A DNA stretch of 64,000 nt from Polaribacter irgensii 23-P (GTDB taxonomy: Bacteria; Bacteroidota; Bacteroidia; Flavobacteriales; Flavobacteriaceae). A program made the position numbers and the translations under genes. This document shows positions 42,687 through 52,067 of this stretch, one piece after another. Positions within the stretch are counted from its first letter, which is position 1; each line of letters begins with the position of its first letter. Under the pieces are notes generated by a model that saw only the letters and a program-made list of their open reading frames with translations, did not search any database and had not been told where the DNA came from. The DNA lies in contig NZ_CH724148.1 of the NCBI RefSeq assembly GCF_000153225.1, forward strand, positions 2,126,842-2,190,841. The letters run 5' to 3'.

Positions 42687-43691
42687 TTATTCTATTACTT
42701 TTAATACTAATTTCCCGTTTTTTTCTCCAGAAAAAAGCCGGTTGTATGTTTCTTGAAAGTTCTCAATACCTTCATACACGTCCTCTTTGGATTTTAACTT
42801 GCCTTCTTGCATCCAAATTCCCATTTGCTTTGCAGCAATTCCAAAATCTTTGGTATAATCCATAACAACCATACCTTGCATGGTTGACCTTGTCACGAGC
42901 AAAGATAAATAATTACTGGGTCCATTGATTTTATGCTTGTTGTTATATTGCGAAATTGCTCCACAAATAACAACTTTTGCATGCATTCTTAATTTGCTTA
43001 AAGCAGCATCTAAAATGACGCCTCCCACATTGTCAAAAAACACATCAATCCCTTTCGGACATTTCTTTTTTAACGCCGAATATATATTTTCTGTTTTGTA
43101 ATCAATTGCCGCGTCAAAACCCAACTCGTTTACAAGCGCGTCACATTTCTCTTTTCCTCCTGCAATTCCAATAACAGTGCATCCTTTTATTTTTGCAATC
43201 TGACCAACAATAGCACCTACAGCGCCCGCAGCTCCCGAAACCAAAACAATATCCCCTGCTTTTATTTTACCTACTTCTAAAATTCCAAAGTAAGCAGTCA
43301 TTCCTGGCATCCCTAAAGTTCCGAGGTACACGGGCATGGAGGCTAATTTTTCATCAACTTTATACCAACCATCTCCATTCGATATTGAAAACTGTTGGAC
43401 ACCTCCCCAACTTGTAACGCAATCTCCAATTTCAAACTTAGGATTATTATTGTTTTGAATTACTTTTCCAATAGCTCCAGCACGCATTACATGATTCAGG
43501 GCTACTGGAGGAATATAGGATTTCGTGTCATTCATCCAGCCCCGCATCGCAGGGTCTAAAGAAATATAATGATGTGCTATCAAAATTTCTCCCTCTTCCA
43601 ACTCAGGAACCGTTTGTGTTTCTAATTCCCAAGTATTGGCATCTGGAAAACCGACAGGCCTCTTTTTTAAAATAATTTGTTTGTTCTTCAT
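42687..43691 (-). CDS. NADP-dependent medium-chain oxidoreductase (YncB/CurA-like)
   Basis: A 334-residue zinc-free MDR-family reductase. The Rossmann motif GAAGAVGAIVGQIAKIKG (about 153-170) and the N-terminal PxTWELETQ-like segment match the prostaglandin reductase/curcumin reductase branch. SLDPAMRGWMND and TMQGMVVMDY are typical of it. Likely reduces an alpha,beta-unsaturated ketone or aldehyde with NADPH. Upstream is a terminator, so it has its own promoter. Neighbouring CPXCG gene is co-oriented. Confidence 0.87.
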   Translation of the reverse strand: MKNKQIILKKRPVGFPDANTWELETQTVPELEEGEILIAHHYISLDPAMRGWMNDTKSYIPPVALNHVMRAGAIGKVIQNNNNPKFEIGDCVTSWGGVQQFSISNGDGWYKVDEKLASMPVYLGTLGMPGMTAYFGILEVGKIKAGDIVLVSGAAGAVGAIVGQIAKIKGCTVIGIAGGKEKCDALVNELGFDAAIDYKTENIYSALKKKCPKGIDVFFDNVGGVILDAALSKLRMHAKVVICGAISQYNNKHKINGPSNYLSLLVTRSTMQGMVVMDYTKDFGIAAKQMGIWMQEGKLKSKEDVYEGIENFQETYNRLFSGEKNGKLVLKVIE

Positions 43692-43761
43692 ACGCTAACT
43701 AATAAGGATTAAAAATAAGGTTATTCTACAACTTAATGGAACTTCAATAATAAAATTCATA

Positions 43762-43797
43762 AAAAAACCTTTATCATTTTAAGGATAAAGGTTTTTT
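43762..43797 (-). terminator. Terminator between Lrp and the oxidoreductase
   Basis: AAAAAACCTTTATC against GATAAAGGTTTTTT with an 8-base loop, tails of A and T on the two sides. It ends the Lrp transcript (minus strand) 24 bases after its stop. Confidence 0.85.
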
Positions 43798-43820
43798 AAA
43801 ATTGTGCTACATTTTATATT

Positions 43821-44300
43821 TTACAATTCCTTGAAAATTGCATGCATCATTCTCTTTTTGTCATTGATACTTTCTTCTAAAGCAATCATGGTTTCTGTTC
43901 TGTTCACACCAGGAATGTCATCGATCTCATAAATGATATCTTTTGCATCATTGGTGCCTTTTGCTCTAACTTTACAAAAAATATTATATTTGCCAGCAGT
44001 CACATAGGCCACGGTTACGTTTGATATCTTTCTTAGGTTTTCAATCACACCTTGGGTCATCGATGTTTTTTCTAAATAGATGCCAACATGCGCTATGAAC
44101 GAATAGCCCATTTTTTCGTAATTTAAGGTCAGTGTAGAGCCTTGGATAATACCTTCATCTTCCATCTTCTTTACTCGCACATGAATGGTTCCTGCGGAGA
44201 CTAACAATTGCTTTGCAATATCCGTAAATGGTGTTCTAGCGTTCTCAATTAAAATGTCTAAAATTTGATGATCAATCTCATCGAGCGTAAATTTTTTCAT
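43821..44300 (-). CDS. Lrp/AsnC-family transcriptional regulator
   Basis: A 159-residue regulator. N-terminal helix-turn-helix (about 8-50) with LDEIDHQILDILIENARTPF and AKQLLVSAGTIHVRVKKM; C-terminal RAM/ligand domain (about 65-150) with IVDYV-like AYVTAGKYNIFCKVRAK. Full family length. 84 bases downstream of the M14 peptidase gene on the same strand. It probably responds to an amino acid. Confidence 0.9.
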   Translation of the reverse strand: MKKFTLDEIDHQILDILIENARTPFTDIAKQLLVSAGTIHVRVKKMEDEGIIQGSTLTLNYEKMGYSFIAHVGIYLEKTSMTQGVIENLRKISNVTVAYVTAGKYNIFCKVRAKGTNDAKDIIYEIDDIPGVNRTETMIALEESINDKKRMMHAIFKEL

Positions 44301-44383
44301 TTTTCATTTTTTATAAATTATACAATTTTTTTGGCTAAAATATACTTTTAATTTAATTAAACAATGAAAAATATGAGAAATAT

Positions 44384-45442
44384 TTAAAGAACATGGCTTT
44401 CGAAAACGATTTCGTGGTGTCCAAACATCCCTTTTAGGCTTTTTTCTTCTGATTTTTGCAATTTTGAAACTAAAACAGCGTTGATAATTTCCTCCTTAAA
44501 CTGATATGCAACATCTTTTTGAGAATTTGGAAACCGGTGAATAACGTCATAAAAAAGAGCGGCATTATTAGGGATCTCAAAATATGCTTCGTAGCTGTTA
44601 AAATCTTCCGTTTTGGCGACGTAAAACAAGCCTTGAAGTATGGCGAAAAAAGTAAATTTCCTTGAGATTTCACGCCCATAGTCTTCAGGATAGTGTCCAG
44701 ACTCAATTAAAATCGTATTGTATCCTAACTTTTGAAAAGTATCTCCTGTCGCTGTTGGGTAAAATTCGTCTGTATACCTTCCAACACAGTTGGGAATTAT
44801 TTTTTGCAACACGGCGTTCATAGAAATAATAACATTCATCGTTTGCTTTCTTCCAGCTGTAAGTGCTCGCGTGGATTCTTCGGATGGTGCTAAAAAAGAT
44901 ATGGTCGCAGGATTTTTAGTGTTTTCAACGTTAAAAATAGTCCGCTGATCGTGTAAGTTGAAACAAAAATCAGGCTTGAACCCTTCCAAAACCTTCCTTA
45001 GAATCTTGCTTTCTTTTGCTATTAAATTCACAGCATCTCGATTCAAATCCACGTTATTTCCATTAACTCGTGTATAGACTTCTGCGCCATCTGGATTTAA
45101 CATCGGAATAAAAACCAACGTACACATTTCTAAAATGGCTGCAATCTCTTTTTCCTTACCATTTAAAAAACAATTAAAAAGATCAAATAGCGCTTTTGTC
45201 CCCGTACTTTCATTTCCATGCATTTGAGACCACAACAAAACCTTTTTTTTTCCAGCACCAATTTTCAATTGATAAATAGGTCTTTCTTGTTCTGAAGTTC
45301 CGATTTGGAGCAGTTCAAAAGCAATGGCATGTTTTTGAAGTATGTCTTTAATATCCTTTAAGCAAATCCATTTTCCGTTTAAGGAAGTTTCTTTTTCCTT
45401 GTTATAAAGGGTCTCTAAAAAATCGACTTCAAGTGCATTCAT
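44384..45442 (-). CDS. M14-family zinc carboxypeptidase-like protein
   Basis: Starting at ATG 45442 (352 residues; an in-frame ATG at 45496 would overlap operator sites). The zinc motif HGNESTGTKAL (His, Glu) lies near residue 74 and LNPDGAEVYTRVNG-NDVDLNRD and FNLHDQRTIF (third ligand His) follow; a Glu in LIESGHYPED acts as base. No signal peptide, so it is cytosolic, unlike secreted carboxypeptidases; related flavobacterial proteins are annotated as M14 peptidases. The palindromic sites upstream suggest control by the divergent XRE regulator. Confidence 0.82.
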   Translation of the reverse strand: MNALEVDFLETLYNKEKETSLNGKWICLKDIKDILQKHAIAFELLQIGTSEQERPIYQLKIGAGKKKVLLWSQMHGNESTGTKALFDLFNCFLNGKEKEIAAILEMCTLVFIPMLNPDGAEVYTRVNGNNVDLNRDAVNLIAKESKILRKVLEGFKPDFCFNLHDQRTIFNVENTKNPATISFLAPSEESTRALTAGRKQTMNVIISMNAVLQKIIPNCVGRYTDEFYPTATGDTFQKLGYNTILIESGHYPEDYGREISRKFTFFAILQGLFYVAKTEDFNSYEAYFEIPNNAALFYDVIHRFPNSQKDVAYQFKEEIINAVLVSKLQKSEEKSLKGMFGHHEIVFESHVL

Positions 45443-45480
45443 ATCTTGGGCTTCTAAATAAGGACGTAAAAATAATAGAA

Positions 45481-45578
45481 TCACATTTGTAATCAAACTA
45501 AATTGTTTACAAATGTAAAATCAAAGTATTTCACATTTGTAAACAAGTAAACCCAATAGATCGGTTACATATGTATAC
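45481..45578. promoter_or_regulatory. Cluster of TTTACAAATGTAAA-type palindromes
   Basis: Three close copies of a palindrome: ACATTTGTAA at 45483-45492, TTTACAAATGTAAA at 45506-45519 and TCACATTTGTAAAC at 45531-45544, plus a looser TTACATATGTATA at 45565-45577. They precede the M14 gene. The same palindrome lies before the XRE gene, so they are likely operators of that regulator. Confidence 0.7.
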
Positions 45579-45760
45579 ACCTGTAGTTTGCCTTCAACAC
45601 AGGCTTTTGTACAAATACGCTTTCATCAATATATACTATAATGGGTGATTAAAACACTTTAATTGATCACTTTACGTGTGTTACTTAAACCTTTGGTTTA
45701 TATTCATACACGTAATTTTAAATTATAATAAGAATTAATTTTGCAGCTAAAAAGATAAGG

Positions 45761-45774
45761 TTTACATTTGTAAA
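45761..45774. promoter_or_regulatory. Palindromic operator in the XRE gene promoter
   Basis: TTTACATTTGTAAA, a perfect palindrome 17 bases before the start of the XRE regulator gene. Its TACATTTG half is itself a TAnnTTTG -7 element, so a bound regulator would block RNA polymerase: autoregulation. Confidence 0.7.
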
Positions 45775-45790
45775 TAATCAATAAGTTACA

Positions 45791-46150
45791 ATGATAAACA
45801 GTGCAGATTTCACGAACAGACTAAAAGAAGTGATAGAATACTATCAATTTTCTGCGTCTAGCTTTGCAGATAAGGTAGGAGTGCAACGGTCTAGTATTTC
45901 ACATATCTTGTCGGGCAGAAACAAACCTAGTTTAGATTTTATTTTAAAGATCACTACAGAATTACAAGAGGTAGATATTAATTGGTTGTTAAAAGGGAAG
46001 GGATCTTTCCCCAAAGTGAGTGTTTCAAAACAAAAGAATGCGCAGATGAATCCCACCCTAATCAATTCAGAAATCGCGGAGCCTGGTAAAAAAATAAAAA
46101 ATATTGTTATTTTTTATGAGGATGGCACTTTTGAAGAATATCAGAAGTAA
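45791..46150 (+). CDS. XRE-family helix-turn-helix regulator
   Basis: A 119-residue regulator. HTH_3 domain about 8-62 with SFADKVGVQRSSISHILSGRNKPSL as the recognition region; the C-terminal tail (PGKKIKNIVIFYEDGTFEEYQ) is typical of flavobacterial homologues and may dimerise. It is divergent from the M14 gene and followed by a HipA-like gene. The operator palindromes in both promoters point to autoregulation and control of the M14 gene. Confidence 0.87.
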   Translation: MINSADFTNRLKEVIEYYQFSASSFADKVGVQRSSISHILSGRNKPSLDFILKITTELQEVDINWLLKGKGSFPKVSVSKQKNAQMNPTLINSEIAEPGKKIKNIVIFYEDGTFEEYQK

Positions 46151-46222
46151 GCTTAAAAATTAACTTCAAAACAAAATTTCTTTTTCAACTTAGATTTCTT
46201 TAAATACTATATTTTAGTACCT

Positions 46223-47002
46223 ATGAAAACAATGGATATAAGAACAGTAAATGTTGTTCAATATATACAGCCTTTGCGAGAGGGTGGTTCCCTACCTGCA
46301 ATTGTAAAAGCAGATGATGGCTTTTTGTACGTGCTTAAATTCAGAGGAGCAGGACAGGGAAAAAAAGCATTAATAGCAGAATTTATTGGTGGAGAATTGG
46401 CGCGAGCCATGCATTTAAAAGTGCCAGAATTGGTCTTTATGAACTTAGATGCTTCTTTTAGCAAAACAGAGCCTGATGAAGAAATTCAAGATTTACTAAA
46501 ATTTAGTGTCGGTTTAAATTTGGGATTGCATTTTTTATCAAGTGCCATTACCTATGATCCTTTGGTTTCCGAGTTGGATCCCCTCACAGCTTCCAAAGTG
46601 GTGCTCTTAGACTGCTTGATTAGTAATATTGACAGAACAGCTAAAAATACAAACCTACTCATTTGGAAGAAAGAACTTTGGATTATTGACAATGGTGCAA
46701 GTTTGTATTTTCATCATAATTGGCCAACTTGGGAGACGCATTTGAAACGAAGTTTCCCCTTGGTAAAAGACCACGTACTTTTACCAAAAGCGACCCACTT
46801 ATTACAAGCTTCAGAAGAGATTAAAAAAAGCATTCACATCGCTGTTATTACAGAAATTGTTGCGAATATTCCTGAAGATTGGTTGTTGAGTGAAGAGGAT
46901 GTATTCAGTCCCGGAGAAATAAGAACTGCATACATTACTTTTTTAAGCACAAAACTTTCGATGTTGGATCTATTTGTTAAAGAAGCGGAAGATGCAAAAT
47001 AA
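46223..47002 (+). CDS. HipA-like kinase family protein
   Basis: A 259-residue protein resembling the HipA_2-type kinase fold: GGSLPAIVKADDGFLYVLKFRGAGQG (phosphate-binding loop-like, 21-46), then LLDCLISNIDRTAKNTNLLI with the catalytic Asp and Asn (about 132-151) and LWIIDNGASLYF (metal-binding Asp). It lacks the usual HipA N1 domain and is shorter than HipA (about 440). The upstream XRE gene is in the HipB position, but a DUF3037 gene follows, which is a separate known pairing. A kinase toxin or a regulator; not settled. Confidence 0.75.
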   Translation: MKTMDIRTVNVVQYIQPLREGGSLPAIVKADDGFLYVLKFRGAGQGKKALIAEFIGGELARAMHLKVPELVFMNLDASFSKTEPDEEIQDLLKFSVGLNLGLHFLSSAITYDPLVSELDPLTASKVVLLDCLISNIDRTAKNTNLLIWKKELWIIDNGASLYFHHNWPTWETHLKRSFPLVKDHVLLPKATHLLQASEEIKKSIHIAVITEIVANIPEDWLLSEEDVFSPGEIRTAYITFLSTKLSMLDLFVKEAEDAK

Positions 47003-47375
47003 ACATACATTTGAATATGCAATTATTAGACTCGTTCCTAAAGTAGAACGCGAGGAGTTCTTCAATATCGGGGTGCTCCTATTTTCGAAACGGAAAAAAT
47101 TCTTGGGCATACAATATCATATTGATGCGCAAAAGTTAGCAGCCTTTGCTCCCGAAATAGAAATTGCTGTTTTAAATGCTTATTTAGATGCCTGGAAATT
47201 AATTAGCGATGGAAATGCTGCTGGAGGAAAAATTGGAGCCTTAGAAATCTCAGATCGCTTTAGATGGCTAGCAGCTTGCAGAAGTACGATTATCCAAAGT
47301 TCTAAAACACATCCTGGATTGTGTGAAAATCCTGAAGCGGAGTTGCGTGATATTTTTGAAAAGTATGTGTTGTAG
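46992..47375 (+). CDS. DUF3037 family protein
   Basis: A 127-residue protein starting at ATG 46992, which overlaps the HipA-like stop by 11 bases. The conserved opening YAIIRLVPKVEREEFFNIGVLLFS and the RFRWLAACRSTIIQSSKTHPGL segment identify DUF3037. Members almost always follow HipA-like kinases; the partner role is unknown, possibly substrate or regulator. Conclusion from family pattern plus overlap. Confidence 0.82.
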   Translation: MQNKHTFEYAIIRLVPKVEREEFFNIGVLLFSKRKKFLGIQYHIDAQKLAAFAPEIEIAVLNAYLDAWKLISDGNAAGGKIGALEISDRFRWLAACRSTIIQSSKTHPGLCENPEAELRDIFEKYVL

Positions 47376-47822
47376 CAGCCAATGCTTTCAACGAACTCTT
47401 TGAAGCACTTACCGCATTGCTAAACGCTTCTTTTTAAGTGGCTACCAATGCGCAATCTTTATTATAAAAAATCTAACTGTTTAAAATAGCCCCTAAAAAA
47501 TGCTGTGCAAAACAGAGCGATGTTGTAAAAGAAGTTGGAGATGGCTTTTCCTAATTCGTTTATAACTGCATGTTAAAATCTCTTGTCTTGATGTATTTCC
47601 TTTTTATCACTTGAAAAGGAGCTTTACGGTACTGACACTTAAATGCTGTTTTTTCTTTTAAATGGAAACAACATGCGTGAAATGAAAACAAAAAGAACAG
47701 CATATCTATAAGAGATATTGATGTTGAGACAAAGTGATCCCCATTGTCAATTCTTGCACGCATGCGCTCTGCACTCTTCAACTTTTTACTGAAAAGCTTT
47801 TTCTAAAACTTGTTGTCTGCTA
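47376..47822. other. Intergenic region, nothing supportable
   Basis: About 450 bases between convergent DUF3037 and universal stress protein genes. A weak CGCATTG/CAATGCG inverted repeat lies near 47413-47455. No gene or clear terminator. Confidence 0.4.
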
Positions 47823-48680
47823 CTACTTTACAATCCAGAGAGGCACTTCCATGTCTTGATTAAAAAGTTCTTCCGTCACACTTCCTATCAGCAAAGAAGA
47901 GAAAGTATTTCTCCCTTTGTCGCCAACAATAATAAGATCCACTCCAGATGTTTCAGCTTGTGAAATAAGTTTTTCTGCAATGCCAAGATCTCTTCCTAGA
48001 ATAATTTCTGAAGTTAAGGTTCCCTCAAATGCAATTTTCTTTACGAATTTCTCATATTTATCCTTCAAGTGATTCTCAATTTTTGTATTCAAGTGTTCTT
48101 TCGGAATATAAGGAGAAAATTGTGCAGGTACTTTGTATATGTGTATCGCTTTTACGTGTGCATCGGACCTTTTTTGTAGGTTTTCAGCAACTTTAAAAAC
48201 TTTTTTAGAAACATTAGAAAAATCTGTTCCTGCCCAAATATTAGAAATGATAGGTGTTGCATCTTTTGGAATGGATAGGATGTCACATTTTAACAAACGC
48301 AAAAGCTTTCCACTAACAACACCGCTGCCTCTCGCTTTGTTTTTGTTTCCGATTAAAGCGAGTTGTATTACATATTTATTGACAATATAATTGATAAGCG
48401 ATTCAGAATAAGGATCTTCTGAGATCAGAACTTCCCACGCTGCGGAAGACGTGAATTTTTCTTCCACTTTTTCATTCAACTCGTCTCCAATTATTTCGTC
48501 AAGATTCACATCCTTTAGTTGCTCATCAAATAATTTTGAAATCTCATATTTCTTTATGTTGTGTACAAAGTATACTTTTTCAACCCGAAGCGAATCAGCA
48601 ATAAAAGATGCGTATTCTATTAAGGTGTTGTCAATATCAGATAGGTCTAAAGCAACTAAGATGTTTTTTATTTCAGTCAT
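47823..48680 (-). CDS. Universal stress protein, two-domain
   Basis: A 285-residue protein with two tandem Usp domains (about 1-140 and 145-285). The second has the ATP-binding pattern VGDKGRNTFSSLLIGSVTEEL, a G-x2-G-x9-G(S) motif. Tandem Usp proteins act in stress and energy-shortage responses. Starts 8 bases after the BCCT stop, so both are likely one transcript, as in osmotic-stress units. Confidence 0.87.
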   Translation of the reverse strand: MTEIKNILVALDLSDIDNTLIEYASFIADSLRVEKVYFVHNIKKYEISKLFDEQLKDVNLDEIIGDELNEKVEEKFTSSAAWEVLISEDPYSESLINYIVNKYVIQLALIGNKNKARGSGVVSGKLLRLLKCDILSIPKDATPIISNIWAGTDFSNVSKKVFKVAENLQKRSDAHVKAIHIYKVPAQFSPYIPKEHLNTKIENHLKDKYEKFVKKIAFEGTLTSEIILGRDLGIAEKLISQAETSGVDLIIVGDKGRNTFSSLLIGSVTEELFNQDMEVPLWIVK

Positions 48681-48688
48681 AATACAGA

Positions 48689-50314
48689 TTATTTAGCAAT
48701 ATTTTCCTTGGTTGTATTTCGTTTTTTAACGATCGTAGATACTATTTCTTCATAATTTTCAAGTTCTTTTTGAGATTCCCGCTTTTTTAGTTTCCGGAAA
48801 TCTTCGTTTAAACCTTTGTAAAGGGAGAAACACATGACGATTAAAATGATAGCAAATGGCAGCCCTGTAACAATGGTGGCTGTTTGAAGCGCTTGAAGCC
48901 CACCTCCTATTAAAAGAACAGCAGCAACACTGCCTTCAACAAGAGCCCAAAAGATTCTTTGCCCTACAGGCGCGTCTATTTTACCTCCTGTTGTTAAACT
49001 ATCGACAACCAAAGATCCAGAATCAGAGGATGTTACAAAAAATCCTGCAATTAAAATGATGGCAATAATATTGAGAACAAATGCAAAAGGATAATCTTCT
49101 AAAAACACAAATAAAGCAGTGGCAACATTATCATTTACAGCATTTACAATGGTATCATTTCCAAGTATCGCCTCATGAATTGCAGTACTTCCGAAAGCAG
49201 AAATCCAGAAAAAAGTAACAATAGAAGGCACGATTAACACTCCCAAAATAAATTCACGAACCGTACGTCCTTTAGAAATACGTGCAATAAACATACCTAC
49301 AAAAGGAGACCATGCAATCCACCAACCCCAGTAAAAGGTAGTCCAAGCATTTTGCCAATTGGTCCCTGTATAACTTTCTGTCCAAGTTGAAATTTCAAGT
49401 ATACTCGATAGATAATTCCCCGTATTTTGCACAAAAGATTTAAAGATAAAAATCGTTGGACCTAGTAAGAGTACAATTACAAGAAACAACACTGCTACTC
49501 TCATATTCCATTCGCTCAAAACACGCACTCCTTTATCTACACCCAACACAACAGAAATCGTAGCAATAAGGGTGATCCCTCCAATTAAAATAATTTGAGT
49601 TAACAGGCCACTATCGACTCCAAAGAGATGATTTAGTCCTGCCGCGATTTGTTGTACCCCCAACCCTAAAGAGGTTGCAAGTCCAAATAAAGTCGCAATT
49701 ACAGCAAATATGTCTATCGCGTCTCCAATTTTTCCATAAATTTTATCTCCTAAAAAAGGATAAAAAACAGATCTGATGGTAAGCGGAAGTCCGCGAGAAT
49801 AAGTGAAATACGCTAAAGACAGTCCTACCAAGGCATATATTGCCCAGGCATGAAAACCCCAGTGAAGAAAAGTAAACTTCATCGCTTCTTTTGCAGCTTC
49901 CGCAGTCTCGCCCTCCGCCATTGGCGGACTTAAGTAATGATAGATGGGTTCTGAAATGCTCCAAAATAGCAGTCCAATTCCCATTCCTGCACTAAAAAGC
50001 ATGGCGAACCAAGAAAGCGTTTTAAACTCCGGTCTTGCGCTCTGTCCTCCTATCCTTATTTGACCAAATTTACTAAAGGCCAAGTAAATCATGAAGACCA
50101 GAAATACATTTACACTCAATATAAAAAACCAACCTGCCTTGTTTGCAACGAATGCTTGAATTTTAGTAAAAGACTGCTCTGCCTGTTCTTTAAAAAGCAA
50201 GGTTAGTGTAATGGTGATGATGACAATAATAGCGGAAGTAAAAAATACGGGTCCGTTTACTTCCAATCCAAAAATGGATTTTTTCTCATCACTTCTTATA
50301 ATTTTCTTAGCCAT
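48689..50314 (-). CDS. BCCT-family betaine/choline/carnitine transporter
   Basis: A 541-residue secondary transporter with 12 membrane helices. The signature FYWGWWIAWSPFVGMFIARISKGR (about 341-364) is diagnostic of BCCT proteins, together with GIGLLFWSISEPIYHYLSPP in helix 3-4. Imports glycine betaine, choline or similar osmolytes with Na+ or H+. Long C-terminal charged tail (about 500-541) may sense osmolarity. Preceded by a porin gene on the same strand. Confidence 0.92.
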   Translation of the reverse strand: MAKKIIRSDEKKSIFGLEVNGPVFFTSAIIVIITITLTLLFKEQAEQSFTKIQAFVANKAGWFFILSVNVFLVFMIYLAFSKFGQIRIGGQSARPEFKTLSWFAMLFSAGMGIGLLFWSISEPIYHYLSPPMAEGETAEAAKEAMKFTFLHWGFHAWAIYALVGLSLAYFTYSRGLPLTIRSVFYPFLGDKIYGKIGDAIDIFAVIATLFGLATSLGLGVQQIAAGLNHLFGVDSGLLTQIILIGGITLIATISVVLGVDKGVRVLSEWNMRVAVLFLVIVLLLGPTIFIFKSFVQNTGNYLSSILEISTWTESYTGTNWQNAWTTFYWGWWIAWSPFVGMFIARISKGRTVREFILGVLIVPSIVTFFWISAFGSTAIHEAILGNDTIVNAVNDNVATALFVFLEDYPFAFVLNIIAIILIAGFFVTSSDSGSLVVDSLTTGGKIDAPVGQRIFWALVEGSVAAVLLIGGGLQALQTATIVTGLPFAIILIVMCFSLYKGLNEDFRKLKKRESQKELENYEEIVSTIVKKRNTTKENIAK

Positions 50315-50385
50315 AATAGAATGTGTTTTTAATAATATTTTAATTTTAGTAGTGCTTTAATACGTCTGTAATTCCGAGTGTAAGA

Positions 50386-51522
50386 TTAGAAATAATATCC
50401 AATATTGATATTAAATCGAGCCTCCCAAACCGCATTGGGATTTCCTTTTGCAAAATCATCCACAAAATTACCACCCAGCCAAGAGTGATTGTAACCCGCA
50501 GCATAGTCAAAATAAGTGTATACATTTCCGGCAGAAACTAAAACTCCCGTTACATTCATGTAAGAATCTGTAAATCCAGCAGCTTTTTTCTCCATATACG
50601 CAAAATCGTTGTAGAACTGCAAATTTGAAACAGGTCCAAGTTTTACGGGAATATTTCTCGAAATCCCCAAAGAATACATATTGAAATCGGCAGCTACCTG
50701 ATAAGGAGCTCCATAGGCCGCCATTGTAACTACAGCGCGATCTTCGGAATCTGCATTTTCTGGATTGTGAGCAGCAGTAATAAATTGTGCTTTTACATTC
50801 CATTTTCCTTTGTTCAACTCGTAATGCGCAGCAACCGCAGAATGATTGCCAACTTCTTCGGTATCCAAATTATACAAACCTCCATATTGTAAAGAGACCC
50901 CTAATCTACTCGCTGATTTTTTACCGAACTTGTAAACAAATTTTCCATTAAATTGATTTATTTCCTTATTTCTTCCAGCAACATCGTACGAATATCGATT
51001 TGGAGAAACTTCAGAGTTGTTCCCAAAACCCAATTCTTCTGCATTTTTAAAGAACGCTAACTGATATTCAAACCTATTGCTTGTATGCATGTACTTGATG
51101 CCCATATCGTGGTCATCTTCTAATCCTACATAATAGGTTAAATTAAAAAACCAATTGTGTGAGTTGTACTGTTGAATTCCAAAGGGCACTTGCGTCAAAC
51201 CTACTTGAATTTGATCGCGTTCGTTAAAATTGTATCCTAACCACCCTTGTTTTAGCATTCCACCCCCAAAACCTTCTGAATAGTATCGATATTCAGCATT
51301 TAATTGTATTCCTTTATATGCTCCCTTTGCGTTTACTCTGAACATATCATATCCAAAATCACCGCCCCGCTTTTTTTGACCGTCTTTCCAAGAAGATAAA
51401 TTGTAATTAAAACGAAGTGCACCCCCTATTTTAATTTCTGGTTTGTCTTGCGCTTTTACAGAAAATAAGAACAAAAATGCCACGATTGAAAAGGCACAAG
51501 TTTTTGAAAATTGTAAGCGCAT
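50386..51522 (-). CDS. Outer-membrane porin-like beta barrel
   Basis: Starting at ATG 51522 (378 residues; ATG 51537 adds a polar leader). Signal peptide to about KAQ (24); then beta strands (ALRFNYNLSSW, FRVNAKGAYKGIQLNAEYRYY) to a C-terminal aromatic (NINIGYYF). It resembles phosphate-selective or short-chain porins of Bacteroidota. 71 bases upstream of the BCCT gene, so it may supply the osmolyte across the outer membrane. Substrate inferred from context only. Confidence 0.75.
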   Translation of the reverse strand: MRLQFSKTCAFSIVAFLFLFSVKAQDKPEIKIGGALRFNYNLSSWKDGQKKRGGDFGYDMFRVNAKGAYKGIQLNAEYRYYSEGFGGGMLKQGWLGYNFNERDQIQVGLTQVPFGIQQYNSHNWFFNLTYYVGLEDDHDMGIKYMHTSNRFEYQLAFFKNAEELGFGNNSEVSPNRYSYDVAGRNKEINQFNGKFVYKFGKKSASRLGVSLQYGGLYNLDTEEVGNHSAVAAHYELNKGKWNVKAQFITAAHNPENADSEDRAVVTMAAYGAPYQVAADFNMYSLGISRNIPVKLGPVSNLQFYNDFAYMEKKAAGFTDSYMNVTGVLVSAGNVYTYFDYAAGYNHSWLGGNFVDDFAKGNPNAVWEARFNINIGYYF

Positions 51523-52067
51523 AATTATTTTTGTCATTGGTTTAATTTCAAGTAATTGTTAAAAATTTAAGGTGTAAAATTTAGAAAATAAACCAGGAAG
51601 GTTATTTACAAACGCATAGACCCTGCGGTAATGTATTAAAAATCAATATTTCATGATTTTTAGGATCGGCAAAGATACAACTCTTTTAAGCATTCAACAA
51701 CAAAAATATTTTCAAACACCCGCAAACAAGGACAAAGGGAAGGATAATTATATGATATCCTGCATAAAAAAAAAGATTTAAACGCACTGTCCAAGTGCGC
51801 TCAAAATGAAAAATTATTAATTTATATTTCTTTTAAGAGATAAAAATAGGTGGATGTACACTTCAAGTCGTTCTAAGGCTGTAGCGAAAAAAGGGAGAAA
51901 AAAGAAAAAGACAATCCGTTAAAAATTTTATGAAGGAATCTAAATTATCATGTATACAATGTCGTAAATAAATGCACTGTGCGATTAAAATAATTTTAAA
52001 CACTTCTGTGAACAGTAATAACCAATAAAAACGTTTATAAACGTTGTAAATATTCTGATACAATTAC
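51523..52067. other. Intergenic region, small hairpin
   Basis: About 545 bases without a gene. A short inverted repeat CGCACT/AGTGCG lies at 51783-51798. The region serves as the promoter area of the porin/BCCT/USP unit on the left. Confidence 0.4.

Noticed and set aside
51863-52063. 66-codon minus-strand frame
   Set aside because: Tyr/Leu/Phe/Ile-rich frame in the gap after the M1 peptidase gene; no support.
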